From: a virus
Length of the DNA stretch: 27,491 nucleotides
Virus record (IMG/VR): IMGVR_UViG_3300032401_000063
Span: 1-27,491 of that record
Direction: 5' to 3' (one strand)
Part shown: piece after piece, positions 1 through 7,070 of the stretch
How positions within the stretch are numbered: position 1 is the first letter of the stretch
Layout: each line of letters opens with the position of its first letter
The notes under the pieces: model-generated
Told to the model about the DNA's origin: nothing
Database searches by the model: none
What the model saw: only the letters and a program-made list of their open reading frames with translations
Translations under genes and position numbers: made by a program

Positions 1-6
1 TAAAGT

Positions 7-198
7 ATGCTTGAATTAATTGTGTCGATTTTAGCTGCGTTTTTAACTGCGACCTTGGGTTTCACTGGGGCCTTTGCAGGTAGAAATCTGATCAATTCTC
101 ATATTGAAGAGAATTGCAGCTCAAGGTTCATGATAGAGCTTTTGCTTACTAGGAGCCCGAGCTACTGCAATTTACCTAATTCAACATCCTATCGTTAA
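7..198 (+). CDS. small membrane protein, function unknown
   Basis: A 63-residue protein with a hydrophobic N-terminal stretch (about residues 3-26, rich in Leu, Ala, Gly and Phe) that could be a membrane anchor or signal segment, followed by a polar tail with two Cys. The window opens on a TAA that may be the stop of an upstream gene, so this is probably an internal operon member. Its stop lies 8 nt before the next gene. No family is recognised. Confidence 0.5.
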   Translation: MLELIVSILAAFLTATLGFTGAFAGRNLINSHIEENCSSRFMIELLLTRSPSYCNLPNSTSYR

Positions 199-205
199 CT
201 CTATT

Positions 206-550
206 ATGGAAAGTTACCCCTGCACCAGTTGTGGCCTATGTTGCAAGATTGTTGGTCTTGTATTAGAGCAACGAGACGAAATTAAGGATCCTTTAGTGGC
301 GAAAGTCGTTAAAGAGTTTCCTTACAAAACAGTAGATGGAGTCTGCGAGATGTTACAGCCAGACAATACTTGCGCTGTATATGAAAATCGTCCTGACTTA
401 TGTAACGTCAACACAATGGCTAAGTTGAAGGGAGCTGAGTTAAACGAGTACTACAAACTCAACGCTCAGATATGTAACTCCTGGATTCAATTAAGCAAAT
501 TAGATCACTCATTCCTCATCGACTTGGAGCAATTCAATCATGCTGATTAG
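206..550 (+). CDS. YkgJ-like Cys-cluster (Zn/Fe-binding) protein
   Basis: A 114-residue protein with the hallmark of the YkgJ/CxxCxxCC family. An N-terminal C6-x2-C9-x2-C12-C13 cluster is followed by C47, C56, a YENRPDLC motif (residues 59-66) and C90. The family is annotated as zinc- or iron-chelating and its biochemical role is poorly known. The length is typical of compact members and all expected Cys positions are present, so it is probably functional. It overlaps the next gene by 11 nt. Family membership is fairly sure; a function in infection is not known. Confidence 0.8.
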   Translation: MESYPCTSCGLCCKIVGLVLEQRDEIKDPLVAKVVKEFPYKTVDGVCEMLQPDNTCAVYENRPDLCNVNTMAKLKGAELNEYYKLNAQICNSWIQLSKLDHSFLIDLEQFNHAD

Positions 551-761
551 ATACAAGATCACAGTTAATGTTGAGATTGATTCCGGCGAAGAACTAAACT
601 TTTCCATCTTTCGATCTTTTTTTGAGAACAAAGATGCTGAAGCGTATTGCAGGGCTTTTGCTGACGGGGTAGCTGTTGCACAAGACGGTTCTATTCTAAG
701 TAGTGCCTTTAACTCTTTACAAAAAGTTCCCAAATTAACACAAAATCATGCACAAACTTGA
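540..761 (+). CDS. hypothetical protein
   Basis: A 73-residue protein that starts inside the 3' end of the YkgJ-like gene and overlaps the next ORF by 14 nt, a chain of overlaps typical of a compact phage operon. The N-terminal half looks like a beta strand followed by a helix, with a central FRSFFENKDAEAY stretch. No family is recognised. An antisense ORF of similar length across the same bases is treated as a shadow because this frame keeps the operon direction and spacing. Confidence 0.6.
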   Translation: MLIRYKITVNVEIDSGEELNFSIFRSFFENKDAEAYCRAFADGVAVAQDGSILSSAFNSLQKVPKLTQNHAQT

Positions 762-1041
762 TGTTCGGCCAGTACTTACAGCCAAGTGCTACATAGACCC
801 AGTGTATGAATGGGTTGCATTGAAGAGAGCAACTGTAATGGAGTTTATGGGCTCTAAAGTGGCAGAGATTAGCAAGTTTAGTTATCAGCGTGGACAAACT
901 GTGTATTTAGATGTAGATCGAGACTACCCTATGTTTTTAAGGTGTGCCCACGCAAAGAATTATTTAGTTCAATTAGAAGATAAATGGACTAAGAAAGCGA
1001 GTCCGATTCGTAATTACGAACCCTTTTGCGAGGTTGATTAA
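748..1041 (+). CDS. hypothetical protein
   Basis: A 97-residue protein of mixed composition. It begins 14 nt before the end of the preceding gene, so it is probably translationally coupled to it. The middle is beta-rich (residues about 40-70, with a YLDVDRDYPMFLRCAHAKNY segment). No known domain is recognised. Its last 53 nt overlap, in antisense, the 3' end of a minus-strand small gene, giving a tail-to-tail convergent arrangement. Confidence 0.6.
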   Translation: MHKLDVRPVLTAKCYIDPVYEWVALKRATVMEFMGSKVAEISKFSYQRGQTVYLDVDRDYPMFLRCAHAKNYLVQLEDKWTKKASPIRNYEPFCEVD

Positions 1042-1168
1042 AAGCACCAACTTGTTCCTCAATTGTATTATCTGCTTCATTTAACATTGATGGAGCTACG
1101 AAACCACTTTCGCCTCCAATCAAAGGAATTTGTAGATAACTATTGAGGAACTTAGTTGGATTTAACAT
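989..1168 (-). CDS. small hypothetical phage protein (antisense)
   Basis: A 59-residue ORF read from an ATG at 1168 to a TAG at 989. The product has a hydrophobic, Pro/Gly-containing start (IPLIGGESGFVAPSML) and a basic C-terminus (QPRKRVRNYE). In style it resembles the short minus-strand virion-type ORFs at 8330-8554 and 22229-22741. It lies 7 nt downstream of the Gly/Lys-rich microORF, forming a two-gene minus-strand unit. No homologue is recognised; the call rests on its intact frame, location in a gap and protein-like composition. Confidence 0.45.
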   Translation of the reverse strand: MLNPTKFLNSYLQIPLIGGESGFVAPSMLNEADNTIEEQVGAFNQPRKRVRNYESDSLS

Positions 1169-1175
1169 AATCGAA

Positions 1176-1274
1176 CTACTTCTTCATTCCGCCTTTAGAT
1201 CCACCTTTAGCACCAGCCTTACCGCCGCCTTTAGTGCCGCCAGTAGCGCCACCTTTTTTAGTCATGCCAGCCAT
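1176..1274 (-). CDS. Gly/Lys-rich basic microprotein
   Basis: A 32-residue ORF from an ATG at 1274 to a TAG at 1176. After MAGMTKK the chain is nearly all Gly, Lys, Ala, Thr and Ser with repeating KGG/TGG units, ending KGGMKK. It has about nine Lys and no acidic residue, so it is strongly basic and probably disordered. A role in nucleic-acid binding or virion packaging is possible but is only inference. It sits just upstream of the 59-aa minus gene. The frame could be a low-complexity artefact, but the clean ATG-to-stop fit in a gap favours a gene. Confidence 0.45.
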   Translation of the reverse strand: MAGMTKKGGATGGTKGGGKAGAKGGSKGGMKK

Positions 1275-1310
1275 GAGACTTAAAACGAAGTACACCCAAG
1301 TATAAGAACA

Positions 1311-1328
1311 ATTGTTTACTGAAACAAT
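1311..1328. repeat. perfect inverted repeat, possible operator
   Basis: ATTGTTT and AAACAAT separated by ACTG form a perfect 7-bp dyad. No T-run follows on either strand, so a terminator is unlikely. It lies 37 bases upstream of the minus-strand microORF start, where a repressor site would fit. Confidence 0.4.
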
Positions 1329-1446
1329 ACTAAGTAAAGTTTATTCAGTTACCTCAACGTAACTAATATATCTTTTCTAAAAGACGCGCAAAACACGACT
1401 CAATTTTAATGGTTTAAAAAGAGTTATGAGTATAGTATGTTAAGCA

Positions 1447-1480
1447 GAAGTACTACCTCAGGGTGTATTAGGTAGTCTTC
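1447..1480. other. RNA hairpin in 5' leader
   Basis: The arms GAAG-T-ACTACCT and AGGTAGT-CTTC pair over 11 bp with one bulged T around an 11-nt loop. No U-tract follows. It lies about 70 nt upstream of the 1548 start, so it may be a leader structure or part of a small RNA. Confidence 0.35.
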
Positions 1481-1547
1481 TATATAGTTGTGTAACTGTC
1501 TACTTGCTTTTTTTACTTCAATCTGCAATCATGTTAGAGGACTTTCA

Positions 1548-1730
1548 ATGACAATGCTTTCCAGACAATCCACGGCCATTCAAAAGTTTGACGTTTTTAC
1601 TCGCGAAAGAGGTAGATGGAAATTTAGTTGCTGCGTTGAGGCAGACAACGAATTTTTAGCGAGGCTTAAAGTTTTAGAGGAGAACCCCGTCCTTCCTGAT
1701 TCATCTATTAGTGTGTACCCTTGCCGTTAG
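1548..1730 (+). CDS. hypothetical protein
   Basis: A 60-residue basic protein (starting MTMLSRQST, with a central FTRERGRWKFSCC segment). The start at 1548 is preferred over an in-frame ATG at 1488. The 1548 ATG is preceded by a purine-rich AGAGGA about 6 nt upstream, and the extra 20 residues of the longer form would begin next to the hairpin at 1447-1480. The pattern of a strand-rich 'RERGRWKF' followed by a helix and a short tail suggests a compact fold, but no family is recognised. Confidence 0.5.
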   Translation: MTMLSRQSTAIQKFDVFTRERGRWKFSCCVEADNEFLARLKVLEENPVLPDSSISVYPCR

Positions 1731-1736
1731 CAACTC

Positions 1737-1871
1737 ATGAGCACTCGCTTTATTTTAAGATTAACAGCAGCTGTTTATCTTGTCTTAGCACTTTGCTCTT
1801 TATTCTTTTTTAACTTCTTTTTCAGTGTCATATTACTAGTTTGTGCCTTCGTTTTGTTGAGCATAAACTGA
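1737..1871 (+). CDS. 44-aa double-span membrane microprotein
   Basis: This ORF begins 6 nt after the preceding stop. It encodes 44 residues that are almost entirely hydrophobic after a basic MSTRFILR start: two stretches rich in Leu, Phe and Val (about residues 9-24 and 26-42) with no charged residue between them. It would sit in the membrane as a hairpin or one long span. Phage membrane microproteins act as holins, antiholins or superinfection-exclusion factors; nothing here decides among these. Confidence 0.5.
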   Translation: MSTRFILRLTAAVYLVLALCSLFFFNFFFSVILLVCAFVLLSIN

Positions 1872-1885
1872 GGAGGAGGGTTCTT

Positions 1886-1934
1886 TTAACGTAAAGTTTA
1901 CGTTAAGACGCAGGTTCAACTCCTGCGCTTACTC
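1886..1934 (+). other. tRNA 3'-half-like block, candidate attP core
   Basis: The segment has the exact spacing of the 3' half of a tRNA. There is a 5-bp stem with 7-nt loop (1888-1904), a 5-nt variable region, a 5-bp T stem with a TTCAACT loop (1910-1926), seven acceptor bases (1927-1933) and a discriminator C. The anticodon-like loop lacks T33. No 5' acceptor or D arm that could pair lies upstream, so it is not an intact tRNA. Phages that integrate into tRNA genes carry such a 3' fragment as attP, and this window encodes an integrase, although it lies about 24 kb away. The first stem is also part of a 21-nt palindrome (1886-1906). Confidence 0.35.
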
Positions 1935-1936
1935 CT

Positions 1937-1954
1937 TGCCTCGTCACTGAGGCA
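1937..1954. repeat. 6-bp hairpin beside the tRNA-like block
   Basis: TGCCTC and GAGGCA pair around GTCACT. No T-run follows, so a terminator is not supported. Together with the preceding hairpins it makes 1886-1954 an unusually structured intergenic stretch. Confidence 0.35.
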
Positions 1955-2035
1955 GAGCATACATTGCTTTTATAGCTTTGGTGTGCTACCATTTGTTCGG
2001 GAACAACCTCCCTCTCTTTATCTTCTTTAAATAAC

Positions 2036-2458
2036 ATGACTCCTACCTTCCTCTCTCTCAGACAAGACGCTGAACTCGCTGCTAACTCTTGGAACGAGTT
2101 TGACATTGCCACATTGGCGTGCACCGAAGCTTTTGGGATGCCTTTTCAACTAGCGAAAGACAGTCTGACTAACAACATCACAGTTGCCGACTCAAAGAAA
2201 TTTGATCTGTCTGTGTTCAGTGGTGCTGATTCAGCCTTTAAATTCCCAGATATAGAAACAAATATTGTCGTTCGTGTTACCCGCAAGCCCACGGCACACA
2301 CAAAACTAGAAAAGATTGACGAAAAGATTGAGTTGCTTGAGCAAAAGGTCAAAGTCGCAAAGATCGAGCGCAAGAAACTGATTGAGCAACTAGCTATCAC
2401 AGGCGGCATTGACTTGGTAACCGATAAAATTAACCTCGCTTTTACCCGCTTAAAGTAA
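2036..2458 (+). CDS. hypothetical protein with C-terminal coiled coil
   Basis: A 140-residue protein. The N-terminal 90 residues are mixed alpha/beta with no recognised motif. Residues about 92-120 form a charged heptad-like helix (KLEKIDEKIELLEQKVKV), a likely coiled coil. The stop codon overlaps the ATG of the next small gene by 1 nt (TAATG), indicating coupled translation. A minus-strand ORF opposite it is a shadow. The oligomerising tail suggests a structural or adaptor role, but no function can be named. Confidence 0.65.
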   Translation: MTPTFLSLRQDAELAANSWNEFDIATLACTEAFGMPFQLAKDSLTNNITVADSKKFDLSVFSGADSAFKFPDIETNIVVRVTRKPTAHTKLEKIDEKIELLEQKVKVAKIERKKLIEQLAITGGIDLVTDKINLAFTRLK

Positions 2459-2619
2459 TGGTTCGTATCTTCTCTTTCCTCTTCTTATGTCAGATGTTTG
2501 CGATTATCACATGTGCAGCACTGGGTTACGATCCTCTAACTTGGGAAAGCAAAAGCACGCAACAAAATTTAATATGTAAAACTGCCGAGATTAACCGTAA
2601 TGATTGCGTTCCAGACTAA
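2458..2619 (+). CDS. 53-aa exported or membrane-anchored peptide
   Basis: The ATG overlaps the preceding stop by 1 nt. The 53-residue product starts MVRIFSFLFLCQMFAIITC, a basic-then-hydrophobic stretch like a signal peptide or anchor with Cys residues near its end, followed by a polar domain with two Cys (residues about 40 and 50). The two downstream Cys could form a disulphide outside the cytoplasm. It is the last gene before a strong terminator. No family is recognised. Confidence 0.5.
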   Translation: MVRIFSFLFLCQMFAIITCAALGYDPLTWESKSTQQNLICKTAEINRNDCVPD

Positions 2620-2643
2620 TATGGCTCTGGATACAGCATCTCG

Positions 2644-2672
2644 GAGCCGTTTAAGGGGCGGCTCTTTTTTTT
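2644..2672 (+). terminator. rho-independent terminator
   Basis: GAGCCG and CGGCTC form a GC-rich stem around a 9-nt loop, followed directly by eight T. It closes the small-gene operon that ends at 2619 and separates it from the AAA+/VWA cluster. Confidence 0.9.
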
Positions 2673-2701
2673 ATCAACTTCTCAAATTATCGTAACTAAC
2701 C

Positions 2702-3895
2702 ATGAATTATTTGCTCTCCTGTTCAATTTCTGCGAATGTTCGTCAAAGCATTCAGATTAAATTTGACGATCTTAAACTCCCAGCTTCAGTGATACACACG
2801 CTAGAGCAGAACAACACTGTTTCTCTGCGGCCTACATTGTCCACGGCATTAAAGACAGAGTTAGATGTGTTGCGTGTTATGCAACGCGAACTATACGATG
2901 ACTACTGCATACACTTCGGTGACAATCACTTCGTCACAGCTAACTACTTTAATGATGCTAATAAGCTGATCAAACAAATACGAGGTGAGGTCAAAGAAGC
3001 AAACGAACGACTCTCAGGACTCTGGGAATCGGAATATGGTAAATGGAGTAACACAGTTGAAGGTTTCTTGCTTCCTTTGTTTACCGATGAGATGGAGTAT
3101 AAACTTGCTAGCGATGCTTACATGCGTGTATTCCCTACTCGTGAAGAATATCGTAATCCTGTACGAGTTCATGTTGTTGGCCCGTTACCTATATCCTTAG
3201 AGATTGCATCCGAGCCAACAACAGATGACGTAGGTTCGTTACTTGCCTATGAAAATTCAATAAATACAAAAGAAGTGATCGAAGCTGCTCATGCAAACGC
3301 AGCAGACAAAGCTCTTTTATTAAGTGCAGAATTACTGGATGATTTAGACGTAAGAACTGTTACTAAAGTTGGGCGTCAACAAACAGGAGGTAATAGAAAG
3401 CGAGGTTCGTGGCAGCTTACAGCAGAAAGATTGAAATTAATCAGTGATTCTGTCGCAGGCTTTGACGGATTAGCACACCTAGCAGATAAGTTGCTAGCGG
3501 CAGGGAACGCGATACAATCTCCTATGAGACAAATACGCGAAGAAGGTTGTACTAACTTCCAATTAGTTCAACAAGAGATTCGTGCTGAATTGGAATCAAT
3601 TGTAAATACGCGAGACACATCAAAAGGTCTTGAATCATTGCAGAAATCGTTAGCTTTGTCTAATACTTACACAACATTATGTGAACGAATTAAGACAGCA
3701 GAGAATATTAATTCCCTTAATCTTCTAGCTTTAGACTCAAACCTTGAGTTAGAGATCTACGCACAACGCTCTAAGCAACTTAATAAATTAATCAAACAAC
3801 GCCGGGAGCTCATTAGTGTAGCGGGAGATAATTTAGACAATTTAATTTCTGATACAAAAGCAGCCTCTCTTGCACAACAAGAGCCTGACTTCTAA
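2702..3895 (+). CDS. helical protein of MoxR-VWA cluster, DUF3150-like
   Basis: A 397-residue, mostly alpha-helical protein. Residues 50-115 contain a charged helix rich in Lys/Glu/Arg, and residues 280-390 contain several amphipathic helices. A basic TGGNRKRG patch lies near residue 230. No catalytic motif is seen. It heads a tight cluster with a MoxR-type AAA+ ATPase and a VWA protein. Phage and mobile-element clusters of this kind often carry a third protein annotated DUF3150, and size and context fit, but the family is inferred rather than read from a signature. It probably acts as the adaptor or target-binding partner of the AAA+/VWA pair. The stop overlaps the next ATG (TAATG). Confidence 0.7.
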   Translation: MNYLLSCSISANVRQSIQIKFDDLKLPASVIHTLEQNNTVSLRPTLSTALKTELDVLRVMQRELYDDYCIHFGDNHFVTANYFNDANKLIKQIRGEVKEANERLSGLWESEYGKWSNTVEGFLLPLFTDEMEYKLASDAYMRVFPTREEYRNPVRVHVVGPLPISLEIASEPTTDDVGSLLAYENSINTKEVIEAAHANAADKALLLSAELLDDLDVRTVTKVGRQQTGGNRKRGSWQLTAERLKLISDSVAGFDGLAHLADKLLAAGNAIQSPMRQIREEGCTNFQLVQQEIRAELESIVNTRDTSKGLESLQKSLALSNTYTTLCERIKTAENINSLNLLALDSNLELEIYAQRSKQLNKLIKQRRELISVAGDNLDNLISDTKAASLAQQEPDF

Positions 3896-4116
3896 TGAAA
3901 CGAATTGTCTATGCGTTTAAATCTAAGGAAGGTTACTTATCTGACATTGAAAAGTACACAGACGATCCGGAGAAAGCAGTTACTTTTATGTACCTTGAGA
4001 CTGCCATAACACGATTAGCTTCAGTCAAAGACAAATTAAAACATAACTGCTGTGTCATAGAACTAAAATTAGATTTCCCGAGAAAGACTGCAACACGTTT
4101 ATACGTTGAACTATAA
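3895..4116 (+). CDS. hypothetical small protein within MoxR-VWA operon
   Basis: A 73-residue protein translationally coupled to the upstream helical gene by a 1-nt TAATG overlap and followed 25 nt later by the AAA+ gene. It has an alpha/beta look: an opening strand (RIVYAFKS), a helix around residues 25-48, and a closing strand ending LYVEL. Its position inside the operon suggests an accessory role for the AAA+/VWA machine. No family is recognised. Confidence 0.65.
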   Translation: MKRIVYAFKSKEGYLSDIEKYTDDPEKAVTFMYLETAITRLASVKDKLKHNCCVIELKLDFPRKTATRLYVEL

Positions 4117-4141
4117 ATTTATTTGACAACAAATCAAACTC

Positions 4142-5329
4142 ATGAACGACTCCCTGTTTACGTCTCTTCAAACATTTAGAGCGAATCTTAATGCGGCCAC
4201 GCTGGAACGTCAACATGTAATTGACGGTCTTTTAGCCACTCTTTTGAGTAAACAAAATGCTTTCCTTCTTGGCGAACCAGGCACAGGCAAATCAGATCTT
4301 GTCCGTAACATATGTGGAGGTATTTCTGGCGCTAATTACTTCGGTTATTTATTGACGCCAACTACAGATCCCTCCGAAATATTTGGTCCTGTTGCGGTTA
4401 CAAAACTGCTGAAGGACGAGTATACTCGCGACGTTGTAGGCTACCTCCCTAATGCTCACATTGCTTTTACTGACGAACTGTTCAGGGGATCCTCTGCTAT
4501 CCTTAATTCACTTTTAACTTTACTGAACGAACGGACATACAACAATGGCAAAGAAGTTATTCAAACTCCCATTCAATCTATTGTCGCAGCGACCAATTCC
4601 TGGCCTGATGAAGAGTCCCTCCAAGCATTTGCAGACAGATTTCTTTTCAGACCCACAGTGGAGTTTCTTAAAAAATCCACTTCGAAACGGATCCTTGACG
4701 GCTGGGCTCTTGGGTTGGAAGAGAGACCAACTGTAACTCAGCACTTAACCTTAGATCAGCTTACACAACTGCAAGACGCAGCTAAAGCAATAAAAGTATC
4801 AGAGGATTTTATAGACAAGTATGGTGAAGTGTGGGATATGTTAGCGGGACGAGGAATTGTAATTAGTGATCGCAGAAGAGTTCAGATTCTCAAATTCTTA
4901 AAAGCTTGGGCAATTGTTTTAGGTGATGACGAACTTGTACCAGAACACATGCACGACTCCCTCGTGCACATCGTATACCAGAATATAGAGGACAGAGAGA
5001 CAATAGTAGAAGTTCTAGAGCAAATTATACCCACGGCGGATAAGATGTTTGCCGACGCTAAGAGAGGTGCTGCAGGAATAATGACAGAGTACAACCTTAA
5101 TTCAAGCAAGCTTCACTCACGCGGGATCTCAGATTTAAATGACTTCGTTATTCAACTCAGGAAATATTATAAAGACATGAACACTTTAAAAGAAAAAGTA
5201 AATGGGATCCTTGATGGTACTAAGTACCGTATGAACTTAAGATCACGACAAAGCGGAGTAAAGCTGCAGAAACAACTAGAAAGCTGGTGTGAAACTCTAA
5301 CTGTTGCCATAAGCGACATAAGCAAGTAA
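4142..5329 (+). CDS. MoxR/CobS-family AAA+ ATPase
   Basis: A 395-residue AAA+ ATPase. Walker A is GEPGTGKS at residues 44-51, Walker B is IAFTDELF at 107-114 (Asp111, Glu112), then LNERTYNNG (about 128-136), sensor 1 AATN (149-152) and a DRF motif near 165 that would carry an arginine finger. This order is the MoxR clade, which includes RavA and the CobS subunit. These act as hexameric chaperones paired with a VWA protein. The C-terminal 150 residues are helical. The downstream VWA protein at 5520-7070 is the expected partner. T4-like cyanophages carry a cobS-like gene, so the class is known in cyanophages; corrin synthesis itself is unlikely since no such pathway is nearby. Confidence 0.9.
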   Translation: MNDSLFTSLQTFRANLNAATLERQHVIDGLLATLLSKQNAFLLGEPGTGKSDLVRNICGGISGANYFGYLLTPTTDPSEIFGPVAVTKLLKDEYTRDVVGYLPNAHIAFTDELFRGSSAILNSLLTLLNERTYNNGKEVIQTPIQSIVAATNSWPDEESLQAFADRFLFRPTVEFLKKSTSKRILDGWALGLEERPTVTQHLTLDQLTQLQDAAKAIKVSEDFIDKYGEVWDMLAGRGIVISDRRRVQILKFLKAWAIVLGDDELVPEHMHDSLVHIVYQNIEDRETIVEVLEQIIPTADKMFADAKRGAAGIMTEYNLNSSKLHSRGISDLNDFVIQLRKYYKDMNTLKEKVNGILDGTKYRMNLRSRQSGVKLQKQLESWCETLTVAISDISK

Positions 5330-5361
5330 CCTGAACCCACCGTCCACCCCCAACAATCCAA

Positions 5362-5523
5362 ATGTCTAACGTTAAAGCAGAAGATCTAGTTCTCGTTCGA
5401 AAACGACTGGCTGACTTTATTGAGATTGCGGAGGAGATAAAGCCTGTCTCTGCTTACGACAAACTTGTGACTTTACTCATCGATCTGGATCGAGTAATTA
5501 CAAAAGCTAAAAAACAATTATGA
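5362..5523 (+). CDS. 53-aa small helical protein between AAA+ and VWA genes
   Basis: An ATG at 5362 opens a 53-residue ORF whose TGA overlaps the ATG of the VWA gene by four bases (ATGA), a translational-coupling signature. The product is one or two amphipathic helices (RKRLADFIEIAEEI and a Leu/Ile-rich second half). Its fixed place between ATPase and VWA genes suggests a small subunit or regulator of the complex. No family is recognised. Confidence 0.7.
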   Translation: MSNVKAEDLVLVRKRLADFIEIAEEIKPVSAYDKLVTLLIDLDRVITKAKKQL

Positions 5524-7070
5524 AACTTAATAGACAGACAGACTTTGTAAGGCTCACGCATAACGAGCCACTGACACTTGCTTGCTCTGCGTTAGCTGAC
5601 TTTTTGTGGAGCGACTTCATCATTGACGCAAAACCCTCTCTAACTTATTTAATTGATCATTACAATATCAAAAGTTTATCTCGCTTTGGTAAAGAACTTT
5701 TTGAACGGCTATATAACGCAGACGAAGTTAAGTGGTTAGTTACAGAAGATGCTTACGAAACTTACTTTCGTGCCCAACAAAATGGAGAAGACGTAAGATT
5801 TCCAGAGGGATACAAACCGGAGAATTCCATATGGTACGCAATCATGTCTGACTTAAGTGCTGCCGCCGCATGGTCACAGATGTTAGGGCACTGTGTGAGT
5901 AATCAATTTAACGCTGGAAACAACTCTATAAACATAATGAATCAATTGGCTGACTTGTTAGAGCAGTTAATAGAGGAGGATAAAATTGACGTTCAACTTG
6001 TTTTTAATTCCGGCGAGAAGCTAACTAAATTAAGAGAAGCTTTTCAAGAAGCTCGTGCTAATGGGGATACTGCAGAAATGAATAAATTACAGGCACAAGG
6101 ACGGGCACTTAATCAAGCACTCAACGAAGCTGTAGAACACCTAAAGAATCAATTGGGTTCGCAAGCAAGTCAAATGATTGATAAGGCGAACAAAGAATCA
6201 GACGAGATGAACGATTCCCTTTCAACTCTGTATGGGGATGAACAGGGAACAGGATTTCATACAGCAGATTTACAAACGAAAAAGGATTTAGCTCTTAAAT
6301 TAAGTAAGAATCCAAAGTTAAAAGCTTTAGCGAAAAAGTTAGGTGCTCTTCGTAAAGTCTGGCAAGAACGCAAAAGAGCAAAGATATTGAAGTCAAAATA
6401 TGAATCTATTAACGGTGCAGTTTTTTCTGACGATATTACGCGAGCGTTTCCAATAGAACTTGCACTGGCTGCTAGCGACAAAGGTAAAGCTTTATTCGCT
6501 TTGAAATTCTCACAGAAAACTTTGTTAACAAAAGACTATGATACTTCGCTAAAAAACCTAGGTAAAGGACCAATAGTAATGTATGTAGATGTTTCTGGTT
6601 CTATGGGAGGAGAATCAGAACTCTGGTCTAAAGCCATAGCCTTTGTAATTTCAGAAGAAGCATTGAAGGAAAAGAGAGAAGTACAAATATACTTATTCGA
6701 CACACGAATAGAACGAGAAGTAGTTCTTAACTCTAATAGAAAAACAAACAAAGACCTTTTAGATTTTGTTGGTACGTGGAGCTTAGGTGGAGGAACCAGT
6801 TTTAATTGTGTAGTAACCCACGCGGTACAAAAAATTAAAATAGAAAATCGTTCAGACTTTCTTCTTATTACGGATGGTCACTCAGAGGTTTTAGACTCTA
6901 ATATCAGAACGCTCAACGCAGTTAAACAACGTACAGGCACCCTCTGGAGTACAGTCTGTATCGGGACTCACGTCCCATCAATTGTGCATAAATTTTCAGA
7001 TGAAGCTTATTCTGTCGACGTCTCTGCACCTGTAGAAGCTGTCGACGTAATTCAAAAATGTATTAGGTGA
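5520..7070 (+). CDS. VWA-domain protein, ViaA/CobT-like MoxR partner
   Basis: A 516-residue protein. The N-terminal 330 residues are helical, with a Gln/Lys/Ala-rich middle (about 170-250) and a strongly basic stretch (about 265-305). The C-terminal third is a von Willebrand factor A domain with an intact MIDAS: D357-x-S359-G-S361, Thr426 in a GGGTS loop and D452-G453. This build, a helical N-terminal part with a C-terminal VWA, is that of ViaA and CobT-like partners of MoxR ATPases. It would bind a divalent metal and target, and be remodelled by the AAA+ ring. It is coupled to the 53-aa gene before it and to the gene after it (4-nt overlap). Confidence 0.9.
   Translation: MKLNRQTDFVRLTHNEPLTLACSALADFLWSDFIIDAKPSLTYLIDHYNIKSLSRFGKELFERLYNADEVKWLVTEDAYETYFRAQQNGEDVRFPEGYKPENSIWYAIMSDLSAAAAWSQMLGHCVSNQFNAGNNSINIMNQLADLLEQLIEEDKIDVQLVFNSGEKLTKLREAFQEARANGDTAEMNKLQAQGRALNQALNEAVEHLKNQLGSQASQMIDKANKESDEMNDSLSTLYGDEQGTGFHTADLQTKKDLALKLSKNPKLKALAKKLGALRKVWQERKRAKILKSKYESINGAVFSDDITRAFPIELALAASDKGKALFALKFSQKTLLTKDYDTSLKNLGKGPIVMYVDVSGSMGGESELWSKAIAFVISEEALKEKREVQIYLFDTRIEREVVLNSNRKTNKDLLDFVGTWSLGGGTSFNCVVTHAVQKIKIENRSDFLLITDGHSEVLDSNIRTLNAVKQRTGTLWSTVCIGTHVPSIVHKFSDEAYSVDVSAPVEAVDVIQKCIR

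Larger units (their letters stand above)
1275..1547. other. non-coding gap with inverted repeats
   Basis: About 270 bases without a convincing gene. They hold a perfect 7-bp inverted repeat (1311-1328), a larger hairpin (1447-1480) and a TATAGT hexamer at 1431-1436 that could be a -10 box for the 1548 gene, though no good -35 is seen. Divergent genes flank it (minus microORFs to the left, plus genes to the right), so it probably carries promoters for both directions. Confidence 0.4.

Noticed and set aside
1862-1934. A complete tRNA gene ending at the TTCAACT arm
   Set aside because: The 3' half has the right geometry, but no upstream bases pair with the acceptor strand, no D arm is visible and the anticodon loop lacks T33.
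1903-2124. Minus-strand 73-codon frame
   Set aside because: It crosses the tRNA-like hairpins and the start of the 2036 gene; no protein-like features or neighbours support it.
4142-7070. Reading the ATPase and VWA genes as a true CobS/CobT cobaltochelatase
   Set aside because: No CobN or corrin-pathway gene is nearby and the MoxR-VWA build is shared by many chaperone systems; the name is only a similarity.
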